Shown one piece after another: positions 35,491 to 49,010 of a DNA stretch of 64,000 bases. Below the pieces are notes generated by a model. That model did not search any database and was not told the DNA's origin. It worked only from the letters and a program-made list of their open reading frames with translations. Made by a program: the position numbers and the translations under genes. Each line of letters starts with the position of its first letter. Position 1 is the first letter of the stretch. The stretch comes from Helianthus annuus (lineage: Eukaryota; Streptophyta; Magnoliopsida; Asterales; Asteraceae), in the NCBI RefSeq assembly GCF_002127325.2, contig NC_035448.2:84588087-84652086 (forward strand), read 5' to 3'.

Positions 35491-36017
35491 GAATAAATAA
35501 TCTCAAATTTAACTCCAAATTTCAAAACACACACTGAAAACTATAAAATCACAAATAACAAAATCATGAAAACCTAAATCCATATAATCTCAAATTTAAC
35601 TCCAAATTTCAAAACACACATCGAAAGTATCATATTACAAGTAACAAAATCACGAAAACCTAATTACCTGATTGTGACGACTATTTTCGATTTCTTTTTG
35701 ACAGCTTCAAACCCACATATGCAGATCACCATGTATGAAATTAGGGTTTGAGAGGGAATGGTGAAGAAGATGAAGTGATAACGAAAAGGCTAGGGTTTTG
35801 TTTATAAAGTCAGTAAAGTGGGAGTTGAATTTACTAATATATCCATCATGTGAGTTGCATGTGACAATTAATTAACCAGGGTAATGGGTTGAGTTAGACA
35901 CAGTGGCCAAAGTAGTTAGTTATAGAGACCATGGAGATGTTAAAAAATTCTATTTTAGGCTAATAGGATAAAAGTAATATAACCACAGGGGTCAAAATCG
36001 TAATTTACTTAAAAAAA
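35491..36017 (-). other. Upstream region of the acidic-gene fragment, with a duplicated segment
   Basis: A segment of about 85 bp starting ATAATCTCAAATTTAACTCC occurs twice in tandem (about 35500-35585 and 35586-35668) with about 85-90% identity. No coding sequence. 35780-36017 holds nothing recognisable. Confidence 0.5.
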
Positions 36018-37656
36018 GAGTTAATTGCCAAAATCGTCCCTGAGGTTTGGGCAGGTTTGCCATTTTCGTCCAAAATGACACTTTTGTACCAAATTGCCCC
36101 CAACGTTTGTAACTTTTTGCCATTTTCATCCAAACCACTAACTTAGTTTATTTTTTCTGTTAAGTTGAAGATATTTGGATGAAACTGGCAAATATAAAAC
36201 CACAGAGATGATTTTAGAAATTTACTCAAACCCTTTTAAATTTCTTTTATTTAATTATTTTTGTTACATATATAATAAAAAAGAATATACATGGAGTTTT
36301 TATATGAAAAAAATAGTAGCTTTGTCACATAATTTTTATAAATTTTCATCCAACCACTAAGTTAATTTTTCTATTAACGCGAAGGATGTTTATAAATTAA
36401 GACATAAATTTATTTCTAATTTTTTATATAGATCAGTTTTATAAAAGTAAAATCTACTTAAACCTCTAAATTTTATAAAACTAAAATGCTGGTGACCTTA
36501 TTGAAAAATGTCAAATAAAAAAATCTTATCATATGTACCAAGTTTGTAATTTATCTTCTACTCTTTTAAATTCGCTCCTAAGGAAAAACTGAAGCCAGTG
36601 CCCCCCCCCCCCTCCCACATGGAGTTTTTATATGAAAAAAATAATAGCTTTGTCACATAATTTTTATAAATTTTCATCCAACCACTAAGTTAATTTTTCT
36701 ATTAACGCGAAGGATGTTTATAAATTAAGACAGAAATTTATTTCTAATTTTTTATATAGATCAGTTTTATAAAAATAAAATATACTTAAACCTCTAAATT
36801 TTATAAAACTAAAATGCTGGTGACCTTATTGAAAAAGGTCAAATAAAAAAAATCTTATCATATGTACCAAGTTTGTAATTTATCTTCTACTCTTTTAAAT
36901 TCGCACCTAAGGAAAAACTGAAACCAGTGCCCCCCCCCCCCCCCAATCAAACAACGTATCGTTACCAAACCTTAAAATTAACCACCAAATTGTAATTGTA
37001 ATGCTATGAACAAAAATTTCTTTACTCAAGCAACTCAGAATAAGTATTAGTCAGTTACCTTCATAATCTTAATTAAATAAATATTTTATTTCTACCAACA
37101 TATTTCGTAGGTGCTCAACACATTTAAAAAATATGTAACGTTTTACATTTTTTTTCTATCTCTACAACTGATAAATACTAAAAGTTGTAATCGATTGTTA
37201 TGTGTTGCACACCAATGACGTTTTCGCTTTATAAAACTGATTCATATAAAAAATTGTAAATTAATTTCTGTCTTAATTTATAAAATTTAAAACATCCTTC
37301 ACCTTAACAGAAAAAATAAACTGAGTTAGTGATTTAGATGAAAATTTATAAAAATTATGTGACAAAACTATTAATTTTTTTTTTTCTAAAAACTCCATGT
37401 GTATTCTTTTTTATTATATATGTAACAAAAATAATTAAATAAAAGAAATTAAAAAGGGTTTGAGTAAATTGCCAAAATCGTCCTACCAGTTTCATCTAAC
37501 TATCGTCAACTTAACAGAAAAAATAAACTAAGTTAGTGGTTTGGATGAAAATGACAAAAATTTACAAATATTGGGGGCAATTTGGTACAAAAGTGTCATT
37601 TTGAACGAAAATGACCAACGTGCCCAAACCTCAATGATGAATTTTGCAATTAACTC
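36018..37656. mobile_element. Large fold-back DNA transposon (MULE-like), non-autonomous
   Basis: The ends are inverted: GAGTTAATTGCCAAAATCGTC at the left and its imperfect complement, ending GCAATTAACTC, at the right. Similarity continues inward for about 400 bp or more on each arm (for example GTTTGGGCA...CATTTTCGT, GACACTTTTGTACCAAATTGCCCCCAA). The middle contains a direct duplication of about 328 bp (36290-36617 and 36618-36945), each copy ending in a poly-C run. No transposase. Flanks are A-rich, so the target duplication is ambiguous. Long inverted arms and a GAGTTAATT-type end suggest a Mutator-like origin. Confidence 0.65.
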
Positions 37657-37758
37657 AAAAAAAAAAAAAAAGAGGTAAACCCTGGAATAGCAGGCAGCCG
37701 TTTCCAACCATTCGTAAGTTCTTCCCCGGCGGCGAGATCAATCGAAAAGGTACACAAG

Positions 37759-40700
37759 ATGAGCGATTACAGAAGCTCCCTCATGTCCAGTTTCCGGCGA
37801 ATCCCTCCGTCTGCCATTCCGGCGACCTTAGATTGCATCTTAGCTTCAAATACTTCCCCTCCCTCTTCCCTCTTCTCTCTGCTCCTCGACGCATTTCCAA
37901 CTCTCTCACAGGTTCATTTTAACCTAGCTTCATAATATTATGCATATGCATACTGATTATCTTTTTTGTTTGTTAGGAACTTACAATTACAATTGGCGGC
38001 TTCAGTGATGAGCAATGCAATCTCATTGCATCTTATGTAGGTGCACTCTCTCACCTTTTGAAGAAACCAGGTAAACCAACCACACCACACCACACCACAC
38101 CTTCCATTTAAATAACCACTTTCCGCATTGTCATTTATGGATTCAGTTATCTGCAGGGCTTGACGTTGAAGCCTTACAGAATTTTGTTTCGAGGGTCTTT
38201 ATTCCATTGACCCAGAAGAATTATGATCGTCTCATAGTTGATAAGGTACAAAATTTTATATATAATTTTTTGTTACTGAATATAATCAGTAAAATGATTT
38301 CCCAGTTCACAATACCTCTAGTAAATTTTTGCTCTTTTCACATGATTTTCTTTAGGCCATAGCTTCTTTTTTGGATGTTGTTATGGAAACAAATGCTTGG
38401 GGGGTTGTAGAAGAAACAGTGGTTCCCTATTTTATGAAGTCGGTTGGTTTGACTATGGGAGGAACACTTGAAAATGAACAAGCTTCTGAAGACTCTGCAT
38501 TGACCACATCTGACTCGTTTTCTTTGTTTATGGCATGTCATATATTAGCATCTATTTTAGATGCTTCTGTAAAAGGTAATCATGCCTCAGAAAGTACAAA
38601 TGGATGCGATTTGCATACATTTACAGGAAACTTGGTTTGGGATATTTGTAATGTGACTTTGCAAATGCTTTCACACAGCCCGGAACATCGGTCTTGTGCC
38701 CTCGCTGTTTTTCTTCCACGAATTTTTGAAAGCATTTGCAATGCATTAGAGATCTCAGTCCATGGGGAGAAACTTATCTTATTCAGGTACTACCAATATG
38801 ATTTGATCTACATTCTACACATTATAATTATATAAGTATATGTATCAGATTATCAATGTTTGTTTTTTCCTTTCCAGAACGACTTTCTTTGCTAAAATTT
38901 GGAAATGCTGCAAGAATTTGTTTATAATGGGGTCTTCAGAGAGAAGAGATGCATACTCTATACTCTCATTGTATATATCTTATTCCTCTAAGGGTGAAGT
39001 GTGTGAAAATGATTCTGTGAGTGGGGATGTAACATATTACTTGAGGGCTGAGAAGGACTTTTGGGATGAGATGAAGAAAGGCTTGGTATATTTAATTATG
39101 ATTGAAGTTACTGAACACTAATGGCGCATCGGGTAGCGGGATATACTGGGTGATCTGTTAATATTGGTCGACCCTAAGCACTTTTTGTCCAACTTTTTCT
39201 TATAATCAACTGTCTGTTGTGTTAAATATTATTACAGTGTTTTTAAATAAACTATTTTTTGATGAAACAATTTAGCAGATTTTCTGCATTAATACACTTT
39301 GGGCGACTTACCCGTCTCTGTTAAGCTATTGTGTTTCGTTTTTGTCTGTTTGACCCATTGGAAAAAAATCTAGACCGGATAGATCCCTTCATAAGTAAAT
39401 GGGTTGAAATGGCAAACTCAAGTTGAAGTCATGACAAATTTCCCTGATGCTTCTGTTTGTTATTAGGTTGACAAAGAACACATAGTGAGAAAACAATCAT
39501 TATATATATTGAAGAGCACAGCTATTACCTGTGAGACAAAGCAAAAAACTAGTGTTTCGGAGACAACATCAAACTCTCATGGTTTGACCAAAAGGGAGCG
39601 GTGGGCTAACAAGGAAGCCAAAACTCTTGGTATAGAGAATTTATGTGATTCGATTGATTCTGATTCAACAAGTCAGAGGAAATGGGGCGCATTTTTTCTT
39701 TTGTATGAAATGCTTGAGGAGTATGGTACTCATCTTGTTGAGGCTGCATGGAATTATCAGGTTTGAACTTTTTTTTCTTTTTTTTTTTTTTACAACACAT
39801 TTTAGATAGAGCAAAATCACATTTGGATATTCGACTTGTATTGTGTCCTACAATTCCATTTCTCTTTTTTGAGACTTCTAGAGTATATCAGCATATTCTT
39901 TCTAATTCTTTAGACCAATTTAGAATTGGTAAATATAATAACTAAATAATCAACCAAAGGTCACATATGTGTCAAATTTTTAAATTGCATAACCAGAAAA
40001 GAATTTTGTATCGCACTCCTCCAATAATCTCGTATATTTGTATTCATTCATTTCATAGATACTGAAAGTTCCATGTTGCACAACCTCTCTATTTCTCTTA
40101 GTGAAACTTAAAACCTTGGATTTATGCAGATGAATTTGTTGCTTCACACATCTCATCCTTGTGATAATCCCATAAAGCCTGTTGATCCAATGGAAACATT
40201 AGAAGATATGTTTGACTGGTTAGCTGTATTGTGGCAACGGGGCCTTTGCCATGATAATCCTCAAGGCAAGCAATATGTGTCTACTCAAAAACTTTTTTTT
40301 AATAGTTTTATAAACAGTTATTTTGTTTAATTTGCTTGCAAAAGTATAATATAACAATCTCAATTTTGTTAATAAAGTAATTAAGAAGGTTTTATGCATT
40401 TTTGATCACTTAAACCTGTTTCGACCATTTTATTTTTTAGTTGAAAGGTCAACCAACTTGACCTGTTTGAGACAAACATAACTTAATCACCCAAGTAAAC
40501 CAATTTGTATACAAATGACCATCTCTAATGTATGTATAGTAGTCAAAATTATTACAGTTTATTGTGTTCTTAGTATCTTTATGTATGTTCCTAACATGTT
40601 ATATCATAATATTTGCAGTACGGGGTTTAATCATGCAGTCAGTTTTCGGGATAGAGTGGAAGAACCATGGAAATTATGCAAAATTTGTTCCCAGAAGTTT

Positions 40701-43700
40701 TGTACTTGGTCCTTTCATGCAAGGGTTGAATGATCCTATCCACCACAAAGAATTCGGTTCGCTTTATATTTTTCTGTTTTATATTTATTTTAAAATATTT
40801 ATATTCCATTGTTCCTCTCCCACTGGTAATTTAATTTATTATGTAGGACTCAAGGGAGTCTACTCTTCAAGGACAATTGAAGGTGCTAGCATATTCATGC
40901 AGCAATATACTGCGTGCCTAAGTGAAGGGTAATAATGTTTAAATTTACTTGGTTATATGTGTTTTTTTCTTCTTCCAAGTCAAGTATTGTAACATATATA
41001 CGTATTAATATGAATCAGGGAGCAGATGCCGTTTGTGAGCAATCTTGCTTCTCTTGTGAAAAATTACTCTTTTGGCCGAGCCGGGCTGATGAGTCTTGCT
41101 GAATGTGTGGCGGCTGCTGCTGCTGGCCAGAATGAAGTGGGACTATCTGATGAAGATTGTACTTACAATGATAAGGCGGCATTACTTGATGTTTTCAGGT
41201 TTATTATTGAGAGCAGCAAACAACATTTTAATCCTAATTATCGCCGTCAAGGTTGAACATTCCTAAGTTAATCTATATTTAATAGAGGTGGTGCTTTTGA
41301 CCCTTTAAATTATGAATGGGTGGATTTGGGTTATGTTTCATCTCTAGTCAAAAGGGCCAAGTTTTAAAACAATAGTTAAAAAAGGACACATGTCAGATTG
41401 GTCAAACGTCCTGTATATGTAATATTTAAAACCTTGTAAGTTGCTTTATGCAAAAAATTAGGTTAAAATTGTAATAATATAGTTTTAAGCATAATTAACA
41501 AACTAGTTATATAAAAAGGTACTAAAAATGCACAAAAGTGTTATTGGTCAACAAACCCAGATCATACAAAAAGTGACCTATTTTTTTAACCCATTGTCTA
41601 ATCCATTTGACCTGTCCGTTTTGCCACCTCCAATACTATATACGATACCTTATATATATATCTAATGATAGTTTTTATTTATGTATGTATATGTAAACTC
41701 TTCTGACAATTTGTTGCCTAAATGATTACTTCCAGTGTGTGGAAAGATTCTGGATGCTACTGTTTCAGTGATGTCATCATCGGATGTTCCTTTTGAGACT
41801 CTTGTTCACTTTATTTCATCTTTCCCACCAGACTTTCTTAATTATGGTGGTAAGTGAGTGTATATCAATGTCATGTTCCTTGTTCTTTTACAGTTATTTG
41901 TTTCTTTATTTACTTTTATTTATTACTATCACATTCTAGGTTTATTAAGAGAAAAAGTGCAGGAATGGATTCGAGGTTATGAAAGGAAAGCTTTTAATGG
42001 TGTCAAGCTCATGAAAAAGCTTAATGAATTCCCTATAAGTTTTATAAAGCATAATAATCACCCAACCAGTGATATAGTTAATTATGATGATGAAGACCTG
42101 GAAACGTGGGAGCTTCAAGCAAAAAGATGGGCACAGACATTGTTTCTTATAATACAAGAAGAACATCAATTAGATTCTCAATTGCAGGTATTTGCATAGC
42201 TTCATATTCAAATATTATTTCACCCTCAAATGAGAAAAGTATCATACAAGGTATGGCTAGTTAGCTTAAGTGAACTGACCCAGTTATAATTATATGTATA
42301 TTTTTGAACAATACAAAAATGTAATATATATCGGAAGTTAAACTTAAATCATTCGAAATTTCCCTTATCTCAAAAGTCAAAATCTCTAATAATCTTAGTG
42401 AGTAGAGCCCAGCCCTCCATGGTACATAAAACCTATGATTTGAAAGTGAGCTGGTCAGTGATGATCATTCGTTAACCGTTGTCCGAACTTAAGGTTAACC
42501 ACAAATTAAGGTTCAAGTGAGCTGAGGTTAACTTCTAAATGAGTTAAGATTCAGTTTGATGTTCAACTTCCATGCAGCAAGTACCTTGCTTAACAAGAAA
42601 AGGTCTCGCTTATAGCCTTGCAAAGTACATTTCATTTATCTTGTACCTTTTTGTGCAGTTTATTCATACGCATGGCAATGACCTCTGCAAGATGAATGTT
42701 AACGGAGAGTGGTTACCAGTAAAATATATGATTCTCATCTTGAGTATCATTGAAGAACTCCACGAAATGAATAACAGAAAAGTTGTTAACGCATCCATTA
42801 TCGTTAAAAACTTCACTGAATCGTTCACCTTCATATTGGTATTATACCTATTTACATACATAATTAGACACTAACGGTCAAAGTCATCTGCTAACATGAA
42901 TTGTATGCAGGAGGAACTGGCATCATATACGAAACGAACGTGCTCTGTTTTTTGGTCTGAGGAATGTGGGGACACAAACCTACCTTCATCCATTAAGGGG
43001 AGGCTAGGTGGACTTAGTCAACGGCGATTGCCATCTTCTAAAACTACTGCTGTATTACAAGCTGTATGATTTTCAGTATATTTTTTTTATAGTTTCTAAA
43101 TGTAAATGAGTTGCTTCTTATGGTAGTGATTATGTGTACAGATAATATCAGTCAAGACTCTTGCATCTATCGCTTTGTATTGTGCACAATTTAAAGAAGA
43201 CAAGTCTTTCTTTTCTGCTCTAGATGTTCTCTGGCAACTCTCCTGGAAGATTATTTCTTGCCCAACAAGTAACTCAGAGGTATTTTTCATGTTAGGGGTC
43301 AAGTAAACCCATACTTATTTATTCAGATTATGATTTAACTACCACTTACTAGTTTATTTGGTTCTGTGTGCAGACTAAAGCAGAAATCTACCTAGGAGGA
43401 TATGAAGCATTACATTTTATTTTGAAATCACTTGTTTTAATGCCTTCTTCTTCTTCTTCTTCAGCATTATCTCTTTTAACTAGACCTTATAATAACTCAG
43501 AAGTCAAACCACATATAGATTACTTCGTTCAGATATTTCTCGGGAACATTAACAATCTCATTGAAGCTGGATATTTGACACGTGCACGAAGAGCAATATT
43601 AATTGATTGGAAGGTCAGGTCAACATTCACAATATTAGATTCGATTTTTCCATTTTAGTAATTGTATTTTTGTGACGATTATTCAGTGGATGTGCCTGGA

Positions 43701-46700
43701 ATCCCTGTTGTTGGTCCCGCAAAGAGGAGGAGTTTACACCCAGAATTGTGATTATTTCTTTTCAGATGCCGTGGTCAAAAGGATATTCAGTGATTTAGTT
43801 GACAGGTAAGTAATCTGAGTTTACGTTTTTAGGTCCTGTCTTTAAATCATTCATCTTTTGTTTTCCATTTACAGCCTTGAAAATGCTGGTGAAGGTTCTG
43901 TTTTACCCATGCTAAGATCGGTGAGACTGGCACTGGATTTTTTTGCAGTTTCATCTTGTGATGGGATTGATGTCCAGGTTCTCCCACTTTTTGTATCTTC
44001 TTGTATATTTCAATCATGTGTCTGTCTGGCTAGATAGATATTCACATCTTTCTTATTTATTGCAGATGATGTGGCATTTGGTCCGTTCCTCATGGTTATT
44101 ACACGTCAGCTGTAATAAACGAAGGGTTGCACCTATTGCTGCACTTTTATCTTCAGTTTTACATGATTCAGTGTTTTGTGATATGGACATGCATGAACAT
44201 AACAACATACCTGGACCTTTAAAGTGGGTATGTAATAACGTAAATATAATGTATATGACATAATTTTGGGGTAATATAACCTGTTTCTGCAGTTTGTTGA
44301 GAAACTTGTTGAAGAAGGAACAAGAAGTCCACGCACCATACGTCTTGCAGCATTGCATTTAACAGGGCTGTGGCTCTCACATCCGAGTGCAATAAAGTAC
44401 TACATGAAAGAGTTAAAACTGTTAACTCTTTATGGCTCTGGTACATTCATTTCTTAAAATACCTTTTATATATTTATCAAATAAGATGGTGCTGATCGTA
44501 TTTCACCAGTTGCTTTTGATGAGGATTTCGAAGCCGAAGTGACTGAAAATCATGATGCAAGGACTGAAGTATCAATCTTGTCATCAAGTTCTGACCCAGA
44601 GTTAACTGAGGTGGGTGGTTAAATAGCTATGCCCAAATTGAACTCGTATTTTTTCTGTTATTTTATTTCAGGCTGTTTAAATAAAATAAAAATGATCGGC
44701 CAGTTCCACTGCTTTTATGTTACTTTTCACAATTCTGTCTGGCAAAAGTTGATGGTGGATTTTTGAAATATTATCTCCATTTTCTATAACATTTAATATT
44801 TGTTTAATAATTAGGTATTTATCAACACGGAACTTTATGCAAGGGTATCTGTTGCTGTTATGTTCAACAAGCTAGCAGATATGGCTCATGCAACAGGCTC
44901 AAAAAATGAAGTTGAGAACAGTCATGCTTCCCTACAATCTGGAAAACTGTTCCTGCTTGAGCTCTTACAGTCTGTGGTAATTATCATGTTTACTAAAATC
45001 ATTTAAAACCCCATAAAATAGAATGGCCAAAAAGGACGTGCTTGTGAGTTGTGATTATTAATACTGATGATTTGAAATGCAGGTGTCCGACACTGACCTT
45101 GCAAAGGAGTTATATAAAAAGTACAGTGCGGTTAGTACTTTATAGCCTCTTTCTTTAATGCTATCGTAAACTTTTTGCGACTTTTTAATTTGATTTTTTT
45201 TCTCTGACAGACTCATAGGCGGAAAGTTCGTGCTTGGCAAATGATTTGTATATTGTCTCGATTTGTTGATGAAGATATAATATCCCAAGTTATGGATCAC
45301 TTACATACTGCCCTTTATGTAAGTAAACAAATCATTGTATTTATAGTTATGCTCCTTGAAATGAGAGTATGTATGCTAACGTGTACTTTATCTAGAGAAA
45401 CAATATGCCCGGTGTTCGACAGTACATGGAAACATTTGCAATTCATGTATATTTGAAGTTCCCCTTGCTGGTAAAACAAGTTTTGTAATTGATTTTGTAT
45501 GTTACTAAAAGTAAAACAATTTAAAATAATAAGAAACATTTAAACTACTTGCAGGTGGGTGAACAATTAGTTCCAATGGTTCGGAAATATGATATGAGAA
45601 CTCAGGCAAGTAATATGACCACCGACTTATCATTAGTTTTTTACTGTAAAGTTCCATCGTTGAACATTTATTTAAAATGTTGCAGGCTCTGTCATCGTAC
45701 GTATTTATAGCAGCAAATGTCATTTTACATGCAACTAAAGATACTCAATCAAGACATTTGGATGAATTGCTTCCACCTATTGTTCCCCTGCTGACATCAC
45801 ATCACCACAGTTTACGTGGTTTTACTCAGGTGAACAATTATAATTAGCTACATATAAATATCTGTAAATGTCTTACACTAGGTGAAATTTTTTATGCAGT
45901 TATTAGTATACCAAGTTCTTTCCAAATTGTTGCCTAGTATTAATTCTTATGCCAATGGAACACTTCCCTTGGAGAAAAGGTGTTTTATGGAGTTAAAATC
46001 TTATTTAGAAGTGAACTCTGACTGTGCACGGTATGACACGTATCTCTATTTTCAAAAAAAGTTAGTACTTAAATTGAAAAATGTTAATGTGCTTTAGTAA
46101 TTTATGTTGCAGGTTGCGCGTATCAATGGAAGTTCATCTCGATGCTTTTGATCCAAACAAATCCATAACGCCAGCTGGAATTTTCAGTAACCGAGTTGAT
46201 GTAAGATTATACAAATTCTTCATTTCACAAATTTCTGAACGTTAATGATATTTGAATTAATTTTGATTTACAGGACATTGAATTTGAATGTGCTCATGTA
46301 TCCCTCTTAGAACGTGTGATTGACTTTCTAAATGTAAGTTGTTGATTTTAGGGATCTTTTTTGTTGTCTTTTGTTTATATTTATAAATATAAATTGTAAA
46401 TTGGATTGCAGGATGTGAGAAAGGACCTTAGATATTCAATGGCTCAAGATGCAGCACAGCTGAAAAGCGAGCAGATGCATATGCAAGATCCCGAGTCAAC
46501 CAGCCAACTCAAAGAGGAAACGACTGCAAAAATGAAAAATGATTTGTCTTTGGATTTCCAGAAAAAAGTTGTCATCTCCAAACACGAGAAACAAGATTCA
46601 CACTTTAATGACGCTTATAATTCACTTTTGGGTATGTTTTAAAACTAGTATATATTGCTAAACATTCATGATTAAGTTTTAACGTATTAATAATCGAGTT

Positions 46701-47558
46701 AGATGTTGAGAAAGAGGACGTGCTTCTTGATCAGTCAATGAGAGCGAGAAATATTGCAATGGGAAAACTTAAAGCAGGTCGACAACAAATCATTCTTGTA
46801 GCTTCATTAGTTGATCGCGTGCCTAACCTTGCCGGATTGGCACGCACATGTGAGGTACGTTTCTTATACATTGTTTATTTTTTTTAGTTGTAAAAGTATT
46901 TACCATTTTTGGTCTCATAATTCCAGTTTACTGAAATTCTCTTTTTTTTTTTCTCTCAAAATATCCTTCTGCTCATTTGGTTTAAAAGTTTCTTAAATAA
47001 TCAGAATTTATCAAATGCTCAAAAACACGAGTATCCCATGATTACAACTTCAAAATACATTTTTTTTAAAATAAAAAAGATATATTTTTTTAAAATCTAT
47101 ATAGTTTAAAGAAAGTTACAAACAAAATACTTTTTTTTTCGTTTATATATATATATATAGGGGACCGCTAAAATGAGAACCACCTCGAGTTGTAAGAACC
47201 GTGAGAACTACACCGTACGGGGCGAGCTGGACCAAAATTTTTTTTTCATAAACGTAGATGCGTGTATTATAAACACATTTGTAAAAAAAAATTCAAAAAA
47301 AAATGTCGTGTGTGTAGTTTTTGAGCACCACAAGTTTGTGTTTACGGGTACCGTAAATCTTACCGGAAAATTTACAGTACCCGTAAACACAAACTTGTGG
47401 TGCTCAAAACTACACACGACATTTTTTTTGAATTTTTTTTACAAATGTGTTTATAATACACGCATCTACGTTTATGAAAAAAAAATTTTGGTCCAACTCG
47501 CCCTGGATCAAGTAGTTCTCACGGTTCTTACAACTGGAGGTGGTTCTTATTTTAGGGC

Positions 47559-47630
<72 letters not shown>

Positions 47631-48977
47631 GATCGCTAGAATGAAAACCACCTCGAGTTGTAAGAACCGCGAGAACTACACCCCACGGAGGGGCGTTCGC
47701 CGCGATTTTTTTTTTACAAGTAGATGTGTGCATTATAAACACGGCCGTAAAAAATCACGGCGAACGCCCCTCCGTGGGGTGTAGTTTTTTACACCTCAAG
47801 TTTGGTGTTTTTTAATTTTTTTTCTTTTTTCTTTTTTTTTTCACCAAACTTGAGGTGTAAAAAACTACACCCCACGGAGGGGCGTTCGCCGTGATTTTTT
47901 ACGGCCGTGTTTATAATGCACACATCTACTTGTAAAAAAAAAATCGCGGCGAACGCCCCTCCGTGGGGTGTAGTTCTCGCGGTTCTTACAACTCGAGGTG
48001 GTTTTCATTCTAGCGGCTCCCTATATATATATAGGATTAGGTTCAAGAGTGAACACTAGTGTAGCTTGCGAACTGAGTGAACTAATCCTGGCCATACACG
48101 TGTGTAGATCAATGGTCAGGATTTGATGTTGAAATCATAGTTATCGATAGCGTCCATAGCGGACGCTATTGCGAATAGCGTGGCGTGGCGGCCAATCACC
48201 GCTACAAGGTGCATAGCGACCACATATCGAGCATATAGCGACTCCGACGGCGAATTCCGGCGAAAAAAAACCATTCCGGTGATGCTTTCTGCTGGAAACC
48301 AGGAAGAAGATGAAGAAGAAGATAGCGGCTGAAGTTATTCAGCGTGTTTAGGCTTTAGGGTTGCTGGAAACCAGGAAGAAGATGAAGAAGAAGCCAGCGG
48401 CTGAAGTTATTCAGTGTGTTTAGGCTTTAGGGTTGCCAGAAATCAGGAAGAAGATAGCGGCTGAAGTTGTTTAGGGTTTTAAATAACTTTATATTTTTTA
48501 ACATTTAACCCCTCTATCTTTCACAAGTTTCCATTTAGTCCCTAAACCTTATAAAGATTATTGAAAAAGTGTAAAATAAGTTTGTATATTTGTACATTTA
48601 ACCCCTTTTATTTTCACTACTTTAAATTTGGTCCTTAAGTTTATAAATTTATACATAAAAAGGTATAAAATTAACATTATATATATAAAAAAAATTATAG
48701 ATAGCTATTTTTTATTTCTTAAAATTTTAACTACCTTATCGCTATACACGAAATAGCGGTCGCTATCTCATCGCTATCGCTACGTAGCATATAGGTACCT
48801 TATCGCTATTTGTCGCTATTCGCTATCGATAACTATGGTTGAAATACACTAGTGTATTTTACGATTTGATGATGAGATCCTGGCCATACACGTGTGTAGA
48901 TCAATGGCCAGGATTTGTGCACTCAGTTCGCAAATACACTGATGTTCACTCTAGAACCCAACCCTATATAGGATTAG

Positions 48978-49010
<33 letters not shown>

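Larger units (their letters stand above)
48034..48965. mobile_element. MITE C, split by a hAT-like element
   Basis: Inverted ends: GGATTAGGTTCAAGAGTGAA at the left and the complement of GGGTTGGGTTCTAGAGTGAA at the right. They continue through CGAACTGAGTG and CCTGGCCAT for about 100 bp. Without the inner insertion (48136-48837 plus one duplicated 8-mer) the element is about 220 bp. Confidence 0.75.

Noticed and set aside
40266..40330. Extension of exon 7 through an in-frame readthrough
   Set aside because: It ends in a stop after AT-rich sequence; the GC-AG junction restores a family-like protein.
47173..47742. ORFs of 110-151 aa in the fold-back region
   Set aside because: They run through a palindrome and TA repeats, mirrored on both strands, so they are artefacts.
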